Below are positions 1-7,132 of a DNA stretch of 13,578 bases, piece after piece; the first letter of the stretch is position 1; each line of letters opens with the position of its first letter. This DNA comes from JBBSOW01 sp038259365 (GTDB lineage: Bacteria; Actinomycetota; Actinomycetes; Propionibacteriales; Propionibacteriaceae). The stretch is taken from the NCBI GenBank assembly GCA_038259365.1, contig JBBSOW010000082.1, positions 1 through 13,578 of the forward strand. The letters are read 5' to 3'. A model generated the notes under the pieces. It was not told the origin of the DNA. It did no database searches and saw only the letters and a list, made by a program, of their open reading frames with translations. Both the position numbers and the translations under genes were made by a program.

Positions 1-473
1 CGACGGTGAACTCCTACCACCGCCTGGTGCCCGGCTTCGAGGCCCCGATCTCGCTGGTCTACAGCCAGCGCAACCGCTCGGCCTGCGTGCGCATCCCGAT
101 CACGGGCGCGAACCCGAAGGCAAAGCGCATCGAGTTCCGCTGCCCCGACCCGTCGGCGAACCCGTACCTCGCCTTCTCGGCGCTGCTGCTGGCCGGCCTG
201 GACGGCATCAAGAACAAGCTCGAGCCGGCCGCGCCGATCGACAAGGACATTTACGAGCTCCCGCCGGACGAGATGGCCGACATCGACCAGGTCCCGACCT
301 CGCTCAACGCCGTGCTCGACAACCTCGAGCGCGACCACGAGTTCCTCACGGTCGGCAACGTGTTCACGCCCGACCTGATCGAGAACTGGATCGAGTACAA
401 GCGCACGAACGAGATCCTGCCGGTGCAGCTGCGGCCGCACCCGCACGAGTTCGAGCTCTACTACGACATCTGA
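1..473 (+). CDS. glnA: Glutamine synthetase type I, C-terminal part
   Basis: This is the last ~157 codons of a type I glutamine synthetase, the cytoplasmic enzyme that makes glutamine from glutamate, ammonia and ATP; the start lies before the window. Visible signatures are the SQRNRSACVRIP segment (positions 63-98), which contributes ATP/glutamate-binding arginines, and the RIEFRCPDPSANPYLAFSAL segment (about 129-188), which carries the metal/ATP-binding Glu and Arg of the catalytic domain. The stretch around 240-272 reads DKDIYELPPDE. Its Tyr at 252-254 sits where GSI-beta enzymes are reversibly adenylylated by GlnE, so activity is probably controlled by adenylylation. The C-terminus is intact and ends in HPHEFELYYDI, typical for the family. 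It is the only housekeeping gene in the window and marks the left border of the accessory island. Assignment is secure from sequence alone. Confidence 0.97.
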   Translation, partial: TVNSYHRLVPGFEAPISLVYSQRNRSACVRIPITGANPKAKRIEFRCPDPSANPYLAFSALLLAGLDGIKNKLEPAAPIDKDIYELPPDEMADIDQVPTSLNAVLDNLERDHEFLTVGNVFTPDLIENWIEYKRTNEILPVQLRPHPHEFELYYDI

Positions 474-476
474 TTC

Positions 477-493
477 AGGGGCTTTCGACCCCT
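477..493 (+). other. Small hairpin just after glnA
   Basis: AGGGG (477-481) pairs with CCCCT (489-493) around a 7-nt loop, starting 3 nt after the glnA stop codon. No U-run follows, so on its own it is a weak terminator candidate. It may work together with the larger hairpin at 506-570. Confidence 0.3.
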
Positions 494-505
494 ATCAGTA
501 GTTGC

Positions 506-570
506 CGAAAACGGCGGCTGACCTGGGGAAACGTCTTCCAACGTCTTCCAGCGTCAGCCGCCGTTTTTCG
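506..570. terminator. Long inverted repeat, probable (bidirectional) terminator of glnA
   Basis: Arms at 506-522 and 553-570 are reverse complements over 17 bp, with one extra T in the right arm, and an A4 tract on the left and T5 tract on the right. Transcribed from the + strand this gives a very stable G+C-rich stem with a U-run, and the A-run gives the same on the other strand. The ~30-nt loop contains a perfect tandem 10-bp repeat. Its place 33 nt after glnA fits a terminator insulating glnA from the island. An alternative is a recombination or attachment structure at the island edge. Confidence 0.6.
531..550. repeat. Tandem 10-bp repeat in hairpin loop
   Basis: ACGTCTTCCA occurs twice back to back (531-540 and 541-550), inside the loop of the large hairpin. 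No function can be assigned; it could be slippage or part of a recombination site. Confidence 0.8.
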
Positions 571-576
571 TTGGCG

Positions 577-598
577 TGCGTACCCAGTGCGTACCCAG
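577..598. repeat. Tandem 11-bp repeat at the island edge
   Basis: TGCGTACCCAG occurs twice with no gap (577-587 and 588-598), 7 nt after the big hairpin. The rest of 599-778 has no convincing gene; it leads into the DUF6361 gene, whose Shine-Dalgarno-like GAGG lies about 5 nt before its ATG. I see no clear -35/-10 pair there. Short perfect direct repeats next to a terminator could be remains of an attachment site or a protein-binding site; this is inference. Confidence 0.75.
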
Positions 599-778
599 GG
601 GTGGCGCCGCGCACTTCTGCGTCGAGAACGCGACGAGCGCACTCGACGGCCCGCAGGGCCTACCGCGAATGGTTCACAGCGACGGGTCGCCTTCCTCCAA
701 ATTGGGACAATCTTGTTGCGAGGGCTGATATGCCTTTACCAACGTGGCGATAGGCGCACACAGTCAGAACGAGGTCCC

Positions 779-1957
779 ATGCCGAGCACCATCGCGTGGC
801 TCGACTCAAGTCGCGAAGAGCAGCGCCGCATGCGCGAGATCATCAATCTGTTCTCCCAGACGGAGAGCCGAGACGAGCTCGGGATCGGTCAGGTCCGCGA
901 CTCGTTCAGCGACCAACTGTTTCCGGGGACCTCCACCCTGCACACACGGGCGCGTTACCTGCTTCTCATCCCCTGGTGCTACCGCGCCGCCGCAGCCCGA
1001 GCCACAAGCGGTGACGACCTACAGCGGCGCGCGGGTGACAACGAGAGACGACTCATAGTCGCGCTGAACAACGCCGGCGCTCACGACGGCCTGATCGGTC
1101 GCAACGTCCTCACCAAACTCAAGACGCTGCCCTCATCGTTGTACTGGTCGGCTCTCGGCCAGTGGGGAGTTCTCGTCGGCGACCCCACGGATGAGCTTGC
1201 CGCTCTATCTTGGCGACCCGAGGCAGATGAGCTCGTTGAGCGTGCCCCGAGTATGTGGAACGTCCCGACGTTGCCGACCGGCTTCCCAGACACGGCCGAC
1301 ACGCTCGACCTATCGTTCGAAGAAGCCAGTTGGGTCCGCGAGCGCATGCTCAGCGGCAGCCCAGGATCGTTGCTTGAGGTGCTGTTGAACTCCAACGAGG
1401 AGGCCTTGCGCCAGTTGCCCGCAGCCTGGGACGTCCCCGTTGAGTCCACAGATCTGGCTGAACTTGTGGAGCATGCCCGGCTGTTCTCCTTGGTCGTGCA
1501 GGGGGCGGGGCTGTCCTACAACCTCGCCTTGGCCAATCGATACGAAGCAACAGGCCTGACCCAAGTGGAACAGCCCGTCGCCCGTTACCGCGGGGAGATC
1601 GACACCTGGATGGAGCTGCTCGACGATGACCGTAGGGCTCTCCGAACGTGGGATCTCGGCGATCTGTGGGCGCGAGCCCTGACCCACAACCCACGTATCA
1701 GTTGGGCCACGCAGGATTTCATCAACACCTGGGTCGACGTGCTCGTTCGAGGGGTGGGCCCGCAGGAGCAGATCGCGCTGGACCTCGTCATCAAACGCGA
1801 GAAGCGACAGAAGGGCACACAGTCGCGACTGGTAAACAACAAACTCCTCCGGAGCTGGACGGGTGCCTCCGGAACAGCCCGCCTGAGTTACCGATGGGCC
1901 AACGTCACTCGCCTTCTCACCGACGTCAGCGCAGGACTTCAGCATGCTTCCGCCTGA
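779..1957 (+). CDS. DUF6361-like protein, first gene of PLD-helicase operon
   Basis: The predicted protein has 392 residues. I chose the ATG at 779 because GAGG sits ~5 nt upstream and the N-terminus MPSTIAWLDSS starts the recognisable family block; the open frame upstream (from 587) is low-complexity arginine-rich read-through. The N-terminal block contains SQTESRDELGIGQVRDSF, then LFPGTSTLHTRARYLLLIPW (about residues 24-65), which I recognise as the hallmark of DUF6361 proteins. The remainder is mostly helical in appearance, with many Trp and Leu residues and no known catalytic motif, signal peptide or membrane segment. Biochemical function is unknown. Its stop overlaps the start of the phospholipase D-like gene by 14 nt, so the two are probably translationally coupled and act in one complex or pathway with the downstream helicase. 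The family name is from memory of the signature; the function is not known to me. Confidence 0.8.
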   Translation: MPSTIAWLDSSREEQRRMREIINLFSQTESRDELGIGQVRDSFSDQLFPGTSTLHTRARYLLLIPWCYRAAAARATSGDDLQRRAGDNERRLIVALNNAGAHDGLIGRNVLTKLKTLPSSLYWSALGQWGVLVGDPTDELAALSWRPEADELVERAPSMWNVPTLPTGFPDTADTLDLSFEEASWVRERMLSGSPGSLLEVLLNSNEEALRQLPAAWDVPVESTDLAELVEHARLFSLVVQGAGLSYNLALANRYEATGLTQVEQPVARYRGEIDTWMELLDDDRRALRTWDLGDLWARALTHNPRISWATQDFINTWVDVLVRGVGPQEQIALDLVIKREKRQKGTQSRLVNNKLLRSWTGASGTARLSYRWANVTRLLTDVSAGLQHASA

Positions 1958-3689
1958 CGCCCGCGCCATCTTGCGCGATCTACTCAGGCCACCGATCGGC
2001 TCGCAGCTTCGCCAAGCCGTGGGGACGACCTTCACCGTCGACCTCTCGGCCGCACTGTCCGTGCCATTGAGCTTCGCCGCGCGAGACCTTGGCGACACCC
2101 CCGATCCGATTGGGGTGATGGAGGCAGTCCGCAGCTCCGCAGAGCGTGTCGACATCTTCTACCAAGCCGGCCAGGCCGCGGTACCAGCACAGGTCAGCGA
2201 CATCCTCGCCTTCCTCGAACCCGTTCTGCACCCTGTGAAAGCTCCGCGTCCCGGACATCTCTTCCACCCCAAGGTCTGGGTGCTCTCTTACGTCGACTCC
2301 GACGGGGCAATCACTTACCGACTGCTGTGTTCAACCAGGAACCTCACCAACGACCGCAGTTGGGACGCCGTGATCTCCTTGGATGGCCGAGCCGGGAAGC
2401 GCCTCGATACCGACAGCGAACCCGTGAGCAAGTTCATCGGTGCGCTCCCCGGGCTCTGCACGTATCCCCTACCGAACGATCGACGCACCCGCATCGAGAC
2501 GCTGGCCAAAGAGATCCGTCGGGTCGTCTGGGAACTCCCCGATGACGCCTCAGCAGTGCACTTCCATGCGCTCGGGATGGGGCGCGGGTCGACAGTCCCA
2601 GACTTCGCTGGGTACCGACGGCTTGTCGTGTCCCCGTTTGTCGACCAAGAAGGCTTGGCGATCGTCGCACCCCCCACCCAACGCGGCACCGTCTTGATCT
2701 CCCGACCCGAGCATCTCGACAGCCTCGACCCGATTCCCGCCGACACAGACATCCGCGTGCTCAGCGTCTTGGCGGAGCTCGAAGATGAACGCGCCAGCGG
2801 CGAACTCAGCGGCCTGCACGCCAAGATGGTGATTCTTGAGCGCAACCGCCTGGCGCATTTGTTCCTCGGCTCGGCGAACGCCACCCGTGCCGCCTACGGC
2901 GGCAACGTCGAGTTCCTAGTCGAGGTGATCCGAGGAGCAAGCAAGTACGGCGTCGACGCCCACCTCGCCCTTGACACAGGATTCGGGGCACTTCTGGAGG
3001 AGTACACCCCCCATCCGCCCAACCCAGATCTCGACGAGGAAAAGCGCTTCCAGCTTCAGAATCTGTTACGCGCCCTGGCAGAGCTGCGCTGGACAGCAAC
3101 GGTGCAGCCAGCGTCGGACGCCTTCGACCTCAACGTCAGCACACAGCAATCCCTCCCCGCGGCCGACGCACGCCTCACTATTGAGCTCATGACCCTGCGT
3201 GGCGAAGCGGTCGAGGTAACGCCGCAGCGCCCGGCCGAAGGTGTCTTCCGTGCCGTCGCGCTCGCGGACATTACGCCGTTCCTGGTCCTCACCGCTGAAT
3301 GGCAGGGCCTCACCGAAGCCACGGTCATACCAGCTCGTCTCGTGGGTGACCCAGAAGAGCGGCTTGACGCCGTACTGGCCCGACAGGTCGACTCTCCGGA
3401 GAAGTTCATGCGGTTCCTGCTGTTGATTCTTGGACTGTCCGGCGCGGGAGATGGCTTCGACGTTGGCGACGGTGCTGGCGGTGGCTCCTGGTTGTCATCA
3501 GGCACCGCTGCGGTCTTCGAGCTGCTTGCCCGAGCCCTTGCAGACAACCCTCGGTCGCTCGATGACCTCGACCGGATCGTCGAGCGACTATCCCGAACTG
3601 ACGCAGGACTCGCCGTCATGCCGGAGGGCTTCGTGAGTCTCTGGGGCACCGTGCTCGACGCCAAGCGACTCCTGCGAGGCAAAGCATGA
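1944..3689 (+). CDS. Phospholipase D-like (HKD) protein
   Basis: The predicted protein has 581 residues. The N-terminal ~350 carry two copies of a PLD-type active-site motif: LFHPK (His108, Lys110) followed by STRN (Ser130-Asn133), and LHAK (His292, Lys294) followed by GSAN (309-312). This duplicated HxK...S/GxxN pattern defines the phospholipase D superfamily, which includes bacterial DNA nucleases and restriction enzymes as well as lipases. The usual Asp a few residues after HxK is not clear: Ser115 and Glu299 stand near it. The C-terminal ~230 residues have no motif I recognise and include a Gly-rich linker (GDGAGGG, near 3465-3486). There is no signal peptide or membrane helix, so a cytoplasmic nuclease or phosphodiesterase is more likely than a lipase. 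It starts inside the end of the DUF6361 gene and ends in an ATGA overlap with the helicase start. A nuclease partner for that helicase is my inference. Confidence 0.85.
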   Translation: MLPPDARAILRDLLRPPIGSQLRQAVGTTFTVDLSAALSVPLSFAARDLGDTPDPIGVMEAVRSSAERVDIFYQAGQAAVPAQVSDILAFLEPVLHPVKAPRPGHLFHPKVWVLSYVDSDGAITYRLLCSTRNLTNDRSWDAVISLDGRAGKRLDTDSEPVSKFIGALPGLCTYPLPNDRRTRIETLAKEIRRVVWELPDDASAVHFHALGMGRGSTVPDFAGYRRLVVSPFVDQEGLAIVAPPTQRGTVLISRPEHLDSLDPIPADTDIRVLSVLAELEDERASGELSGLHAKMVILERNRLAHLFLGSANATRAAYGGNVEFLVEVIRGASKYGVDAHLALDTGFGALLEEYTPHPPNPDLDEEKRFQLQNLLRALAELRWTATVQPASDAFDLNVSTQQSLPAADARLTIELMTLRGEAVEVTPQRPAEGVFRAVALADITPFLVLTAEWQGLTEATVIPARLVGDPEERLDAVLARQVDSPEKFMRFLLLILGLSGAGDGFDVGDGAGGGSWLSSGTAAVFELLARALADNPRSLDDLDRIVERLSRTDAGLAVMPEGFVSLWGTVLDAKRLLRGKA

Positions 3690-6088
3690 CGGAACCATTC
3701 CTGGCTGCCGCACACCTGACCCGACTCAAGGACTTCCAACGTCGCACCGTCCGCCACGTCGTGGCCAGGATGTACGACGACCCGGTGCCCACCCGTCGCT
3801 TCTTGGTCGCGGACGAGACTGGACTTGGCAAGAGCGTCGTAGCCCGCGGCGTCATCGCGGAAGCAGTTGAGAGGCTTCTCAAGGACGACAGCGTGCGCCG
3901 GATCGACGTCGTCTACGTGTGCTCCAACGCGGACATCGCAGCGCAGAACCTCTCCCGCCTCAATGTTGTTGGCAACAACCGTGTCGAGTTCCGCACCCGA
4001 CTGACGATGCTGGCCGCGCAGTCCCACGACCTCAACAGCTCCGGCGAGCAGTTCGGAAAACCGGTAAACCTGATCGCGTTCACCCCCGCGACCTCCTTTC
4101 AAAAGGGTTGGCGGACCGGCAAGAGCGAAGAGCGGGCGCTGCTCGCGGTGATGACCAAGCGTCTACTTGATCTTCGGGCCTATCGGTTGACTGCGCTTCA
4201 TCGCGCACTCCAAGGCGGGGTACACACATTGGAACGCTTCCGTAGCCAGGTGAACTACTTCGCATCGCTCACCCTCGATCAGACGATTCTCGACGCGTTC
4301 GAGCTCGCCTTTCGAGGTAGCGACCTGGCGCGAGAGGTCGAGCAGCTCCTGGAGGACATCGGCCAGCGGCGGTCACTCAGCACAGAGCAGTTGGAGCGGG
4401 CCCGCGAGCTCACCGGCCAAATGCGCAACCTGTTGGCCCAGGCGAGTGTCCACGCACTTGAGCCGGATCTGATCATCCTCGATGAGTTTCAGAGATTTCG
4501 ACATCTCCTTGACCCCGAGACCGGCGGAGAGGCCGCTGAGCTCGCTCACCATCTCTTCGAATGGGACGAGGCCCGGACCCTGCTGTTATCCGCGACCCCG
4601 TACAAGCCCTTCACCCTGGCGGAAGAGGACGCTGACGGCGAGGACCACTACACGGACCTCATGACGACCTTGGGCTTCCTGAGCTCCAGGGACGAGGAGT
4701 GGCTCAGTGCTGTGCGCGAGTCGTTCGCCGACTACCGCGGCAGGTTGCTTTCCGGCCATGACTGCAACGACGTCGCCACGAACTTGCGCGAGCTGCTGCT
4801 GCAGTACATGTGCCGTACCGAACGTCCCACCGTGGCCGGGGCTCACCGGGAGATCAGCACTCCAGCCAACGACGTCACGGCTGGCGACCTGATGGATTTT
4901 GTGGGACTGCGGGACCTCGCCCGAGCCGTGGGAGGTGACGTCCAGGTCGAGTACTGGAAGTCAGCGCCCTATTTCGTGAACTTCCTGGACGGCTACCAGG
5001 TCGGTGAGCGACTCAAGGCACAACTGAAGAGCCGCACCGCTCAGGAAGCAGTTCACTCTGCTCTCAGCCGCGTCACACAACTCGACACTGGTGCGCTGGC
5101 CCGGTTCGAACAGCTGGACATGGGCAACGCTCGACTCAGATTGCTGGCCGAGCGCACCGTCAGCGACGGCTGGTGGCAACTGCTCTGGATCCCGCCCTCG
5201 ATGCCGTACCTCGCACCCGAGGGCCCGTATGCCGAGCCGTTCGCCGAGCGCGTCACGAAGCAGCTGATCTTCTCCTCTTGGACTGCCACGCCCACGGCTA
5301 TCGCGAGCCTGCTTAGCTACGAGGCCGAGCGCCACTTGGCCGCAGGTTCGCAACGCCTGACGGAGAACACCGCTGAAGCCCGCCGAAGGCTCGCCACGGC
5401 CCTGACCTATCGCGTCGCGGATGGTCGTGCCGGCGCCATGAGCACCCTGGCCCTGTTCTGGCCGCACCCGGGCCTGGCAGCAGTCGCTGACCCCCTGCGG
5501 TTCGCACGTCAAACGGCCACCGTGGCGCCGACAGCGAAGGAAGCTGCCCGGTGGACCCTCGACCAGCTGGGCGGCGCAGACGCTGAAGCTGCCGGCCAAG
5601 CGATCGCCGACTTCTTCAGTTGGCCCGGGTCCCTTCCGTCGACCCTGGCCGACCACGGGTCGCACGCGCTGAGTCGACTCATCCAGGGCGAGACAGCATC
5701 CACAGACGACGAAGACTCGACGGAGCCCACTAGCCTGGACCTGCACGTCGATGAGGCCCTCCGCGCCGAGCCCGACCGCCGACCGTCGTTGGAGCTTGCC
5801 GAACTGGCGCTCAACGGTCCTGGCTGTATCGCCTGGCGGGCCCTCTCGCGCCTCATCGGAGAGACCGAAACAGTAACCGAGGCCGGACTGTGGACGGCTG
5901 CAGCGTTGTTGGCCAACGACCTGAGATCACTCTTCAACCGCGTCGAAAGCAACCTGCTCCTTGAGCAGCTGTACCCCGGAGTCGTGTACTGGGAGCCGTG
6001 CTGGCCTACTGCAGCAGCGGGAACCTGCAAGCCGTGCTCGATGAGTATTTACATCACGTACGGAGCAGCGTCGGGGACGAATCACTGA
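3686..6088 (+). CDS. SNF2/SF2-type helicase, N-terminal two thirds (frame broken near 5996)
   Basis: Begins with ATG in an ATGA overlap with the PLD-like gene. The first ~310 residues are a helicase motor domain: a Q-motif-like DFQRRTV (16-22), Walker A ADETGLGKSVVA (42-53), motif Ia around VVYVCSNADIAAQN (75-88), motif II DEFQ (266-269) and motif III LLSATPYK (300-307). GLGKS and the overall plan are SNF2-like. The second RecA domain begins around KQLIFSSWTATPTAIA (encoded ~5256-5303). This frame then ends in an out-of-frame tail (residues ~771-800) without motifs V and VI. Those are encoded in the next frame from ~5998, so this is not a complete enzyme as read. Rejoined with the 5998-6771 segment it would be about 1,028 residues. 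Likely role: ATP-driven translocase on DNA or RNA serving the PLD-like nuclease. Either a real frameshift mutation or a sequencing error explains the split. Confidence 0.85.
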   Translation: MTEPFLAAAHLTRLKDFQRRTVRHVVARMYDDPVPTRRFLVADETGLGKSVVARGVIAEAVERLLKDDSVRRIDVVYVCSNADIAAQNLSRLNVVGNNRVEFRTRLTMLAAQSHDLNSSGEQFGKPVNLIAFTPATSFQKGWRTGKSEERALLAVMTKRLLDLRAYRLTALHRALQGGVHTLERFRSQVNYFASLTLDQTILDAFELAFRGSDLAREVEQLLEDIGQRRSLSTEQLERARELTGQMRNLLAQASVHALEPDLIILDEFQRFRHLLDPETGGEAAELAHHLFEWDEARTLLLSATPYKPFTLAEEDADGEDHYTDLMTTLGFLSSRDEEWLSAVRESFADYRGRLLSGHDCNDVATNLRELLLQYMCRTERPTVAGAHREISTPANDVTAGDLMDFVGLRDLARAVGGDVQVEYWKSAPYFVNFLDGYQVGERLKAQLKSRTAQEAVHSALSRVTQLDTGALARFEQLDMGNARLRLLAERTVSDGWWQLLWIPPSMPYLAPEGPYAEPFAERVTKQLIFSSWTATPTAIASLLSYEAERHLAAGSQRLTENTAEARRRLATALTYRVADGRAGAMSTLALFWPHPGLAAVADPLRFARQTATVAPTAKEAARWTLDQLGGADAEAAGQAIADFFSWPGSLPSTLADHGSHALSRLIQGETASTDDEDSTEPTSLDLHVDEALRAEPDRRPSLELAELALNGPGCIAWRALSRLIGETETVTEAGLWTAAALLANDLRSLFNRVESNLLLEQLYPGVVYWEPCWPTAAAGTCKPCSMSIYITYGAASGTNH
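5990..6001 (+). other. Frameshift site in the helicase gene
   Basis: Frame 2 reads ...V-V-Y-W-E up to 5995 and then turns into unrelated sequence, while frame 1 picks up V-L-A-Y-C-S-S-G-N-L-Q-A-V-L-D-E from 5998. One base is missing between 5995 and 5998: adding one nucleotide would restore W-E-x-V-L-A-Y-C and a continuous open frame. There is no X-XXY-YYZ slippery heptamer at the join, so programmed frameshifting is not supported. Confidence 0.8.
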
Positions 6089-6771
6089 ATGACGAGAGCC
6101 TCGCCCGACTAGCTAAAGATGCCGGCGCCGTCCTCTCAATGCGCCCTTCCCGGTACCTCGCGTTCGACCCAAGTGGGGGTTCCACGGGCATCCCCCTCGG
6201 CGCACGATTTGCACTCCGCTACGGCTCGACGCGCGCACAAACTGAAGATGTCCGCATGCCCGAAGTGCGCGCGGCCTTCAACAGCCCGTTCTGGCCGTTC
6301 GTCCTGACGAGCACGAGCGTCGGGCAAGAAGGAATCGATTTTCACTGGTGGTGCCACTCAGTCGTGCACTGGAACACCCCAGCGAGTCCCGTCGACTTCG
6401 AGCAAAGGGAGGGGCGCGTGAACCGCTTCGGCGGTCACGCGGTGCGGCGGAACATCGCACTGGCTCACCGTGAAGACGTCATGCGCTCGACGCTCACCGA
6501 TCCCTGGCAGGCGGCCTACAAGGCAGCTCGTGCGGTCGAACACGGTCTTGGGGACTTCTGCCCCTATTGGGTCTACCCGGGACCGCACGCCGTCGAGAGA
6601 CACCTCCTTCCCTTCCCGCTGAGCCAGGACGGGCCACGGGCAGAGGCCCTGAAACGCGACCTGACGCACTACCGCTTGGCGCTTGGACAACCTCGCCAGG
6701 AGGACTTCCTCGCCTTGCTCAAGCAGAGTGGCAACACAGCCGGGAAGCCCATCGACCTGACGCCACGCTGA
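5998..6771 (+). CDS. Helicase C-terminal segment in shifted frame (motifs V and VI)
   Basis: About 257 residues from a GTG at 5998, but it is best read as the continuation of the upstream helicase. It contains the conserved GNLQAVLDEYLHH stretch, motif V (TSTSVGQEGIDF, about 6307-6342) and motif VI (QREGRVNRFGGH, about 6400-6435), whose arginines normally act as ATPase fingers for the first RecA domain. No good ribosome-binding site precedes the GTG, so independent translation is doubtful, although the +/-100-nt overlap with the upstream frame would allow re-initiation. Without this piece the N-terminal segment lacks half of its ATPase site. The gene ends in TGA at 6769-6771 and no further + strand gene follows for nearly 3 kb, so it is the last gene of the operon. 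If the missing base is a sequencing error, the two entries are a single gene, 3686-6771. Confidence 0.8.
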   Translation: MLAYCSSGNLQAVLDEYLHHVRSSVGDESLNDESLARLAKDAGAVLSMRPSRYLAFDPSGGSTGIPLGARFALRYGSTRAQTEDVRMPEVRAAFNSPFWPFVLTSTSVGQEGIDFHWWCHSVVHWNTPASPVDFEQREGRVNRFGGHAVRRNIALAHREDVMRSTLTDPWQAAYKAARAVEHGLGDFCPYWVYPGPHAVERHLLPFPLSQDGPRAEALKRDLTHYRLALGQPRQEDFLALLKQSGNTAGKPIDLTPR

Positions 6772-6806
6772 CCGGAGATCGACTGCTGTTGGCGGTTGGC
6801 AGCCCG

Positions 6807-6820
6807 GCCTTTCGAAAGGC
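6807..6820. terminator. Perfect 14-bp palindrome after helicase gene
   Basis: GCCTTTCGAAAGGC is self-complementary and lies 36 nt after the helicase stop. It can fold as a 5-bp stem with a TCGA loop. It lacks a T-run, so it is only a weak candidate terminator for the + strand operon; it could instead be a protein-binding palindrome. Confidence 0.35.
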
Positions 6821-6846
6821 ATCAAGCATGTTGAGACACCGTGTCG

Positions 6847-7002
6847 TCAGGCGTCCTTAAACCGTGAGGCTACCGAATCGCGCACTGATGCCACGTCCAC
6901 CGAGCCGCCACCAGCTTCATCCAGAAGCTTGGCGAGCCGCTTCCTGAGTCCGGACACCGTGTTGGGATTCGTGAGGGCGCAGGCCGTGCTTGAGCGCCTC
7001 AT
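6847..7002 (-). CDS. Possible small protein (51 aa) downstream of nuclease operon
   Basis: This frame starts with ATG at 7002 and encodes 51 residues; its core, TNPNTVSGLRKRLAKLLDEA, looks like a real amphipathic helix with many Lys, Arg and Leu. G+C at third positions is about 72%, which fits coding DNA of this genome. The ATG has no SD of its own. It overlaps (ATGA) the stop of a six-codon frame, MAQSAG, whose ATG at 7019 has a near-perfect SD. Either the six codons are a leader peptide coupled to this gene, or the true gene starts at 7019 and has been frameshifted after codon 6. It lies ~130 nt downstream of the Mrr-like gene on the same strand and could be its third operon member. I recognise no family. 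Low confidence that it is expressed. Confidence 0.35.
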   Translation of the reverse strand: MRRSSTACALTNPNTVSGLRKRLAKLLDEAGGGSVDVASVRDSVASRFKDA

Positions 7003-7016
7003 CCTGCCGACTGTGC

Positions 7017-7033
7017 CATGTCTTCACCTCCTT
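7017..7033 (-). promoter_or_regulatory. Very strong ribosome-binding site before a 6-codon frame
   Basis: On the minus strand AAGGAGGT (7033-7026) precedes an ATG at 7019 with 6-7 nt spacing, an almost perfect match to the 16S rRNA tail. The frame it serves ends after six codons (MAQSAG, stop at 7001-6999). Such a strong signal in front of so short a frame suggests a leader peptide or a disrupted gene. The remaining parts of 6772-7132 show no other gene. Confidence 0.65.
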
Positions 7034-7132
7034 CATGGGTCCTAGACGATGAGGCTAGGCGGGAGCGCCGACACTTGATTGCCGAACGCCCAGGCCGCCG
7101 ATCGACCGTCCACAGGCCCAACGGAGGACCGC

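Noticed and set aside
477..493. T-arm-like hairpin that might be the end of a tRNA gene used as an integration site
   Set aside because: The 7-nt loop is CTTTCGA rather than the TTCRANN order, and no acceptor stem, anticodon arm or D-arm can be found around it.
496..660. Minus-strand open stretch ending at 496 as the tail of an integrase
   Set aside because: It is only ~54 codons, is closed by a stop at its upstream side, overlaps the hairpin, and has no tyrosine or serine recombinase motif.
587..778. Extension of the DUF6361 gene upstream to 587 (64 extra residues)
   Set aside because: The extra stretch is Arg-rich, has no family similarity, and overlaps the tandem 11-bp repeat, while ATG 779 has a proper GAGG and begins the recognised family block.
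3056..4102. Long minus-strand open frame (348 codons), and similar ones at 1310-2155 and 4961-5746
   Set aside because: They lie opposite genes with clear motifs, have low-complexity Arg/Ser/Ala composition or no recognisable motif, and are expected shadows in high-G+C coding DNA.
5985..6005. Programmed -1 ribosomal frameshift in the helicase
   Set aside because: There is no slippery heptamer at the join and the upstream frame continues for 30 codons past it, so a plain deletion or sequencing error is simpler.
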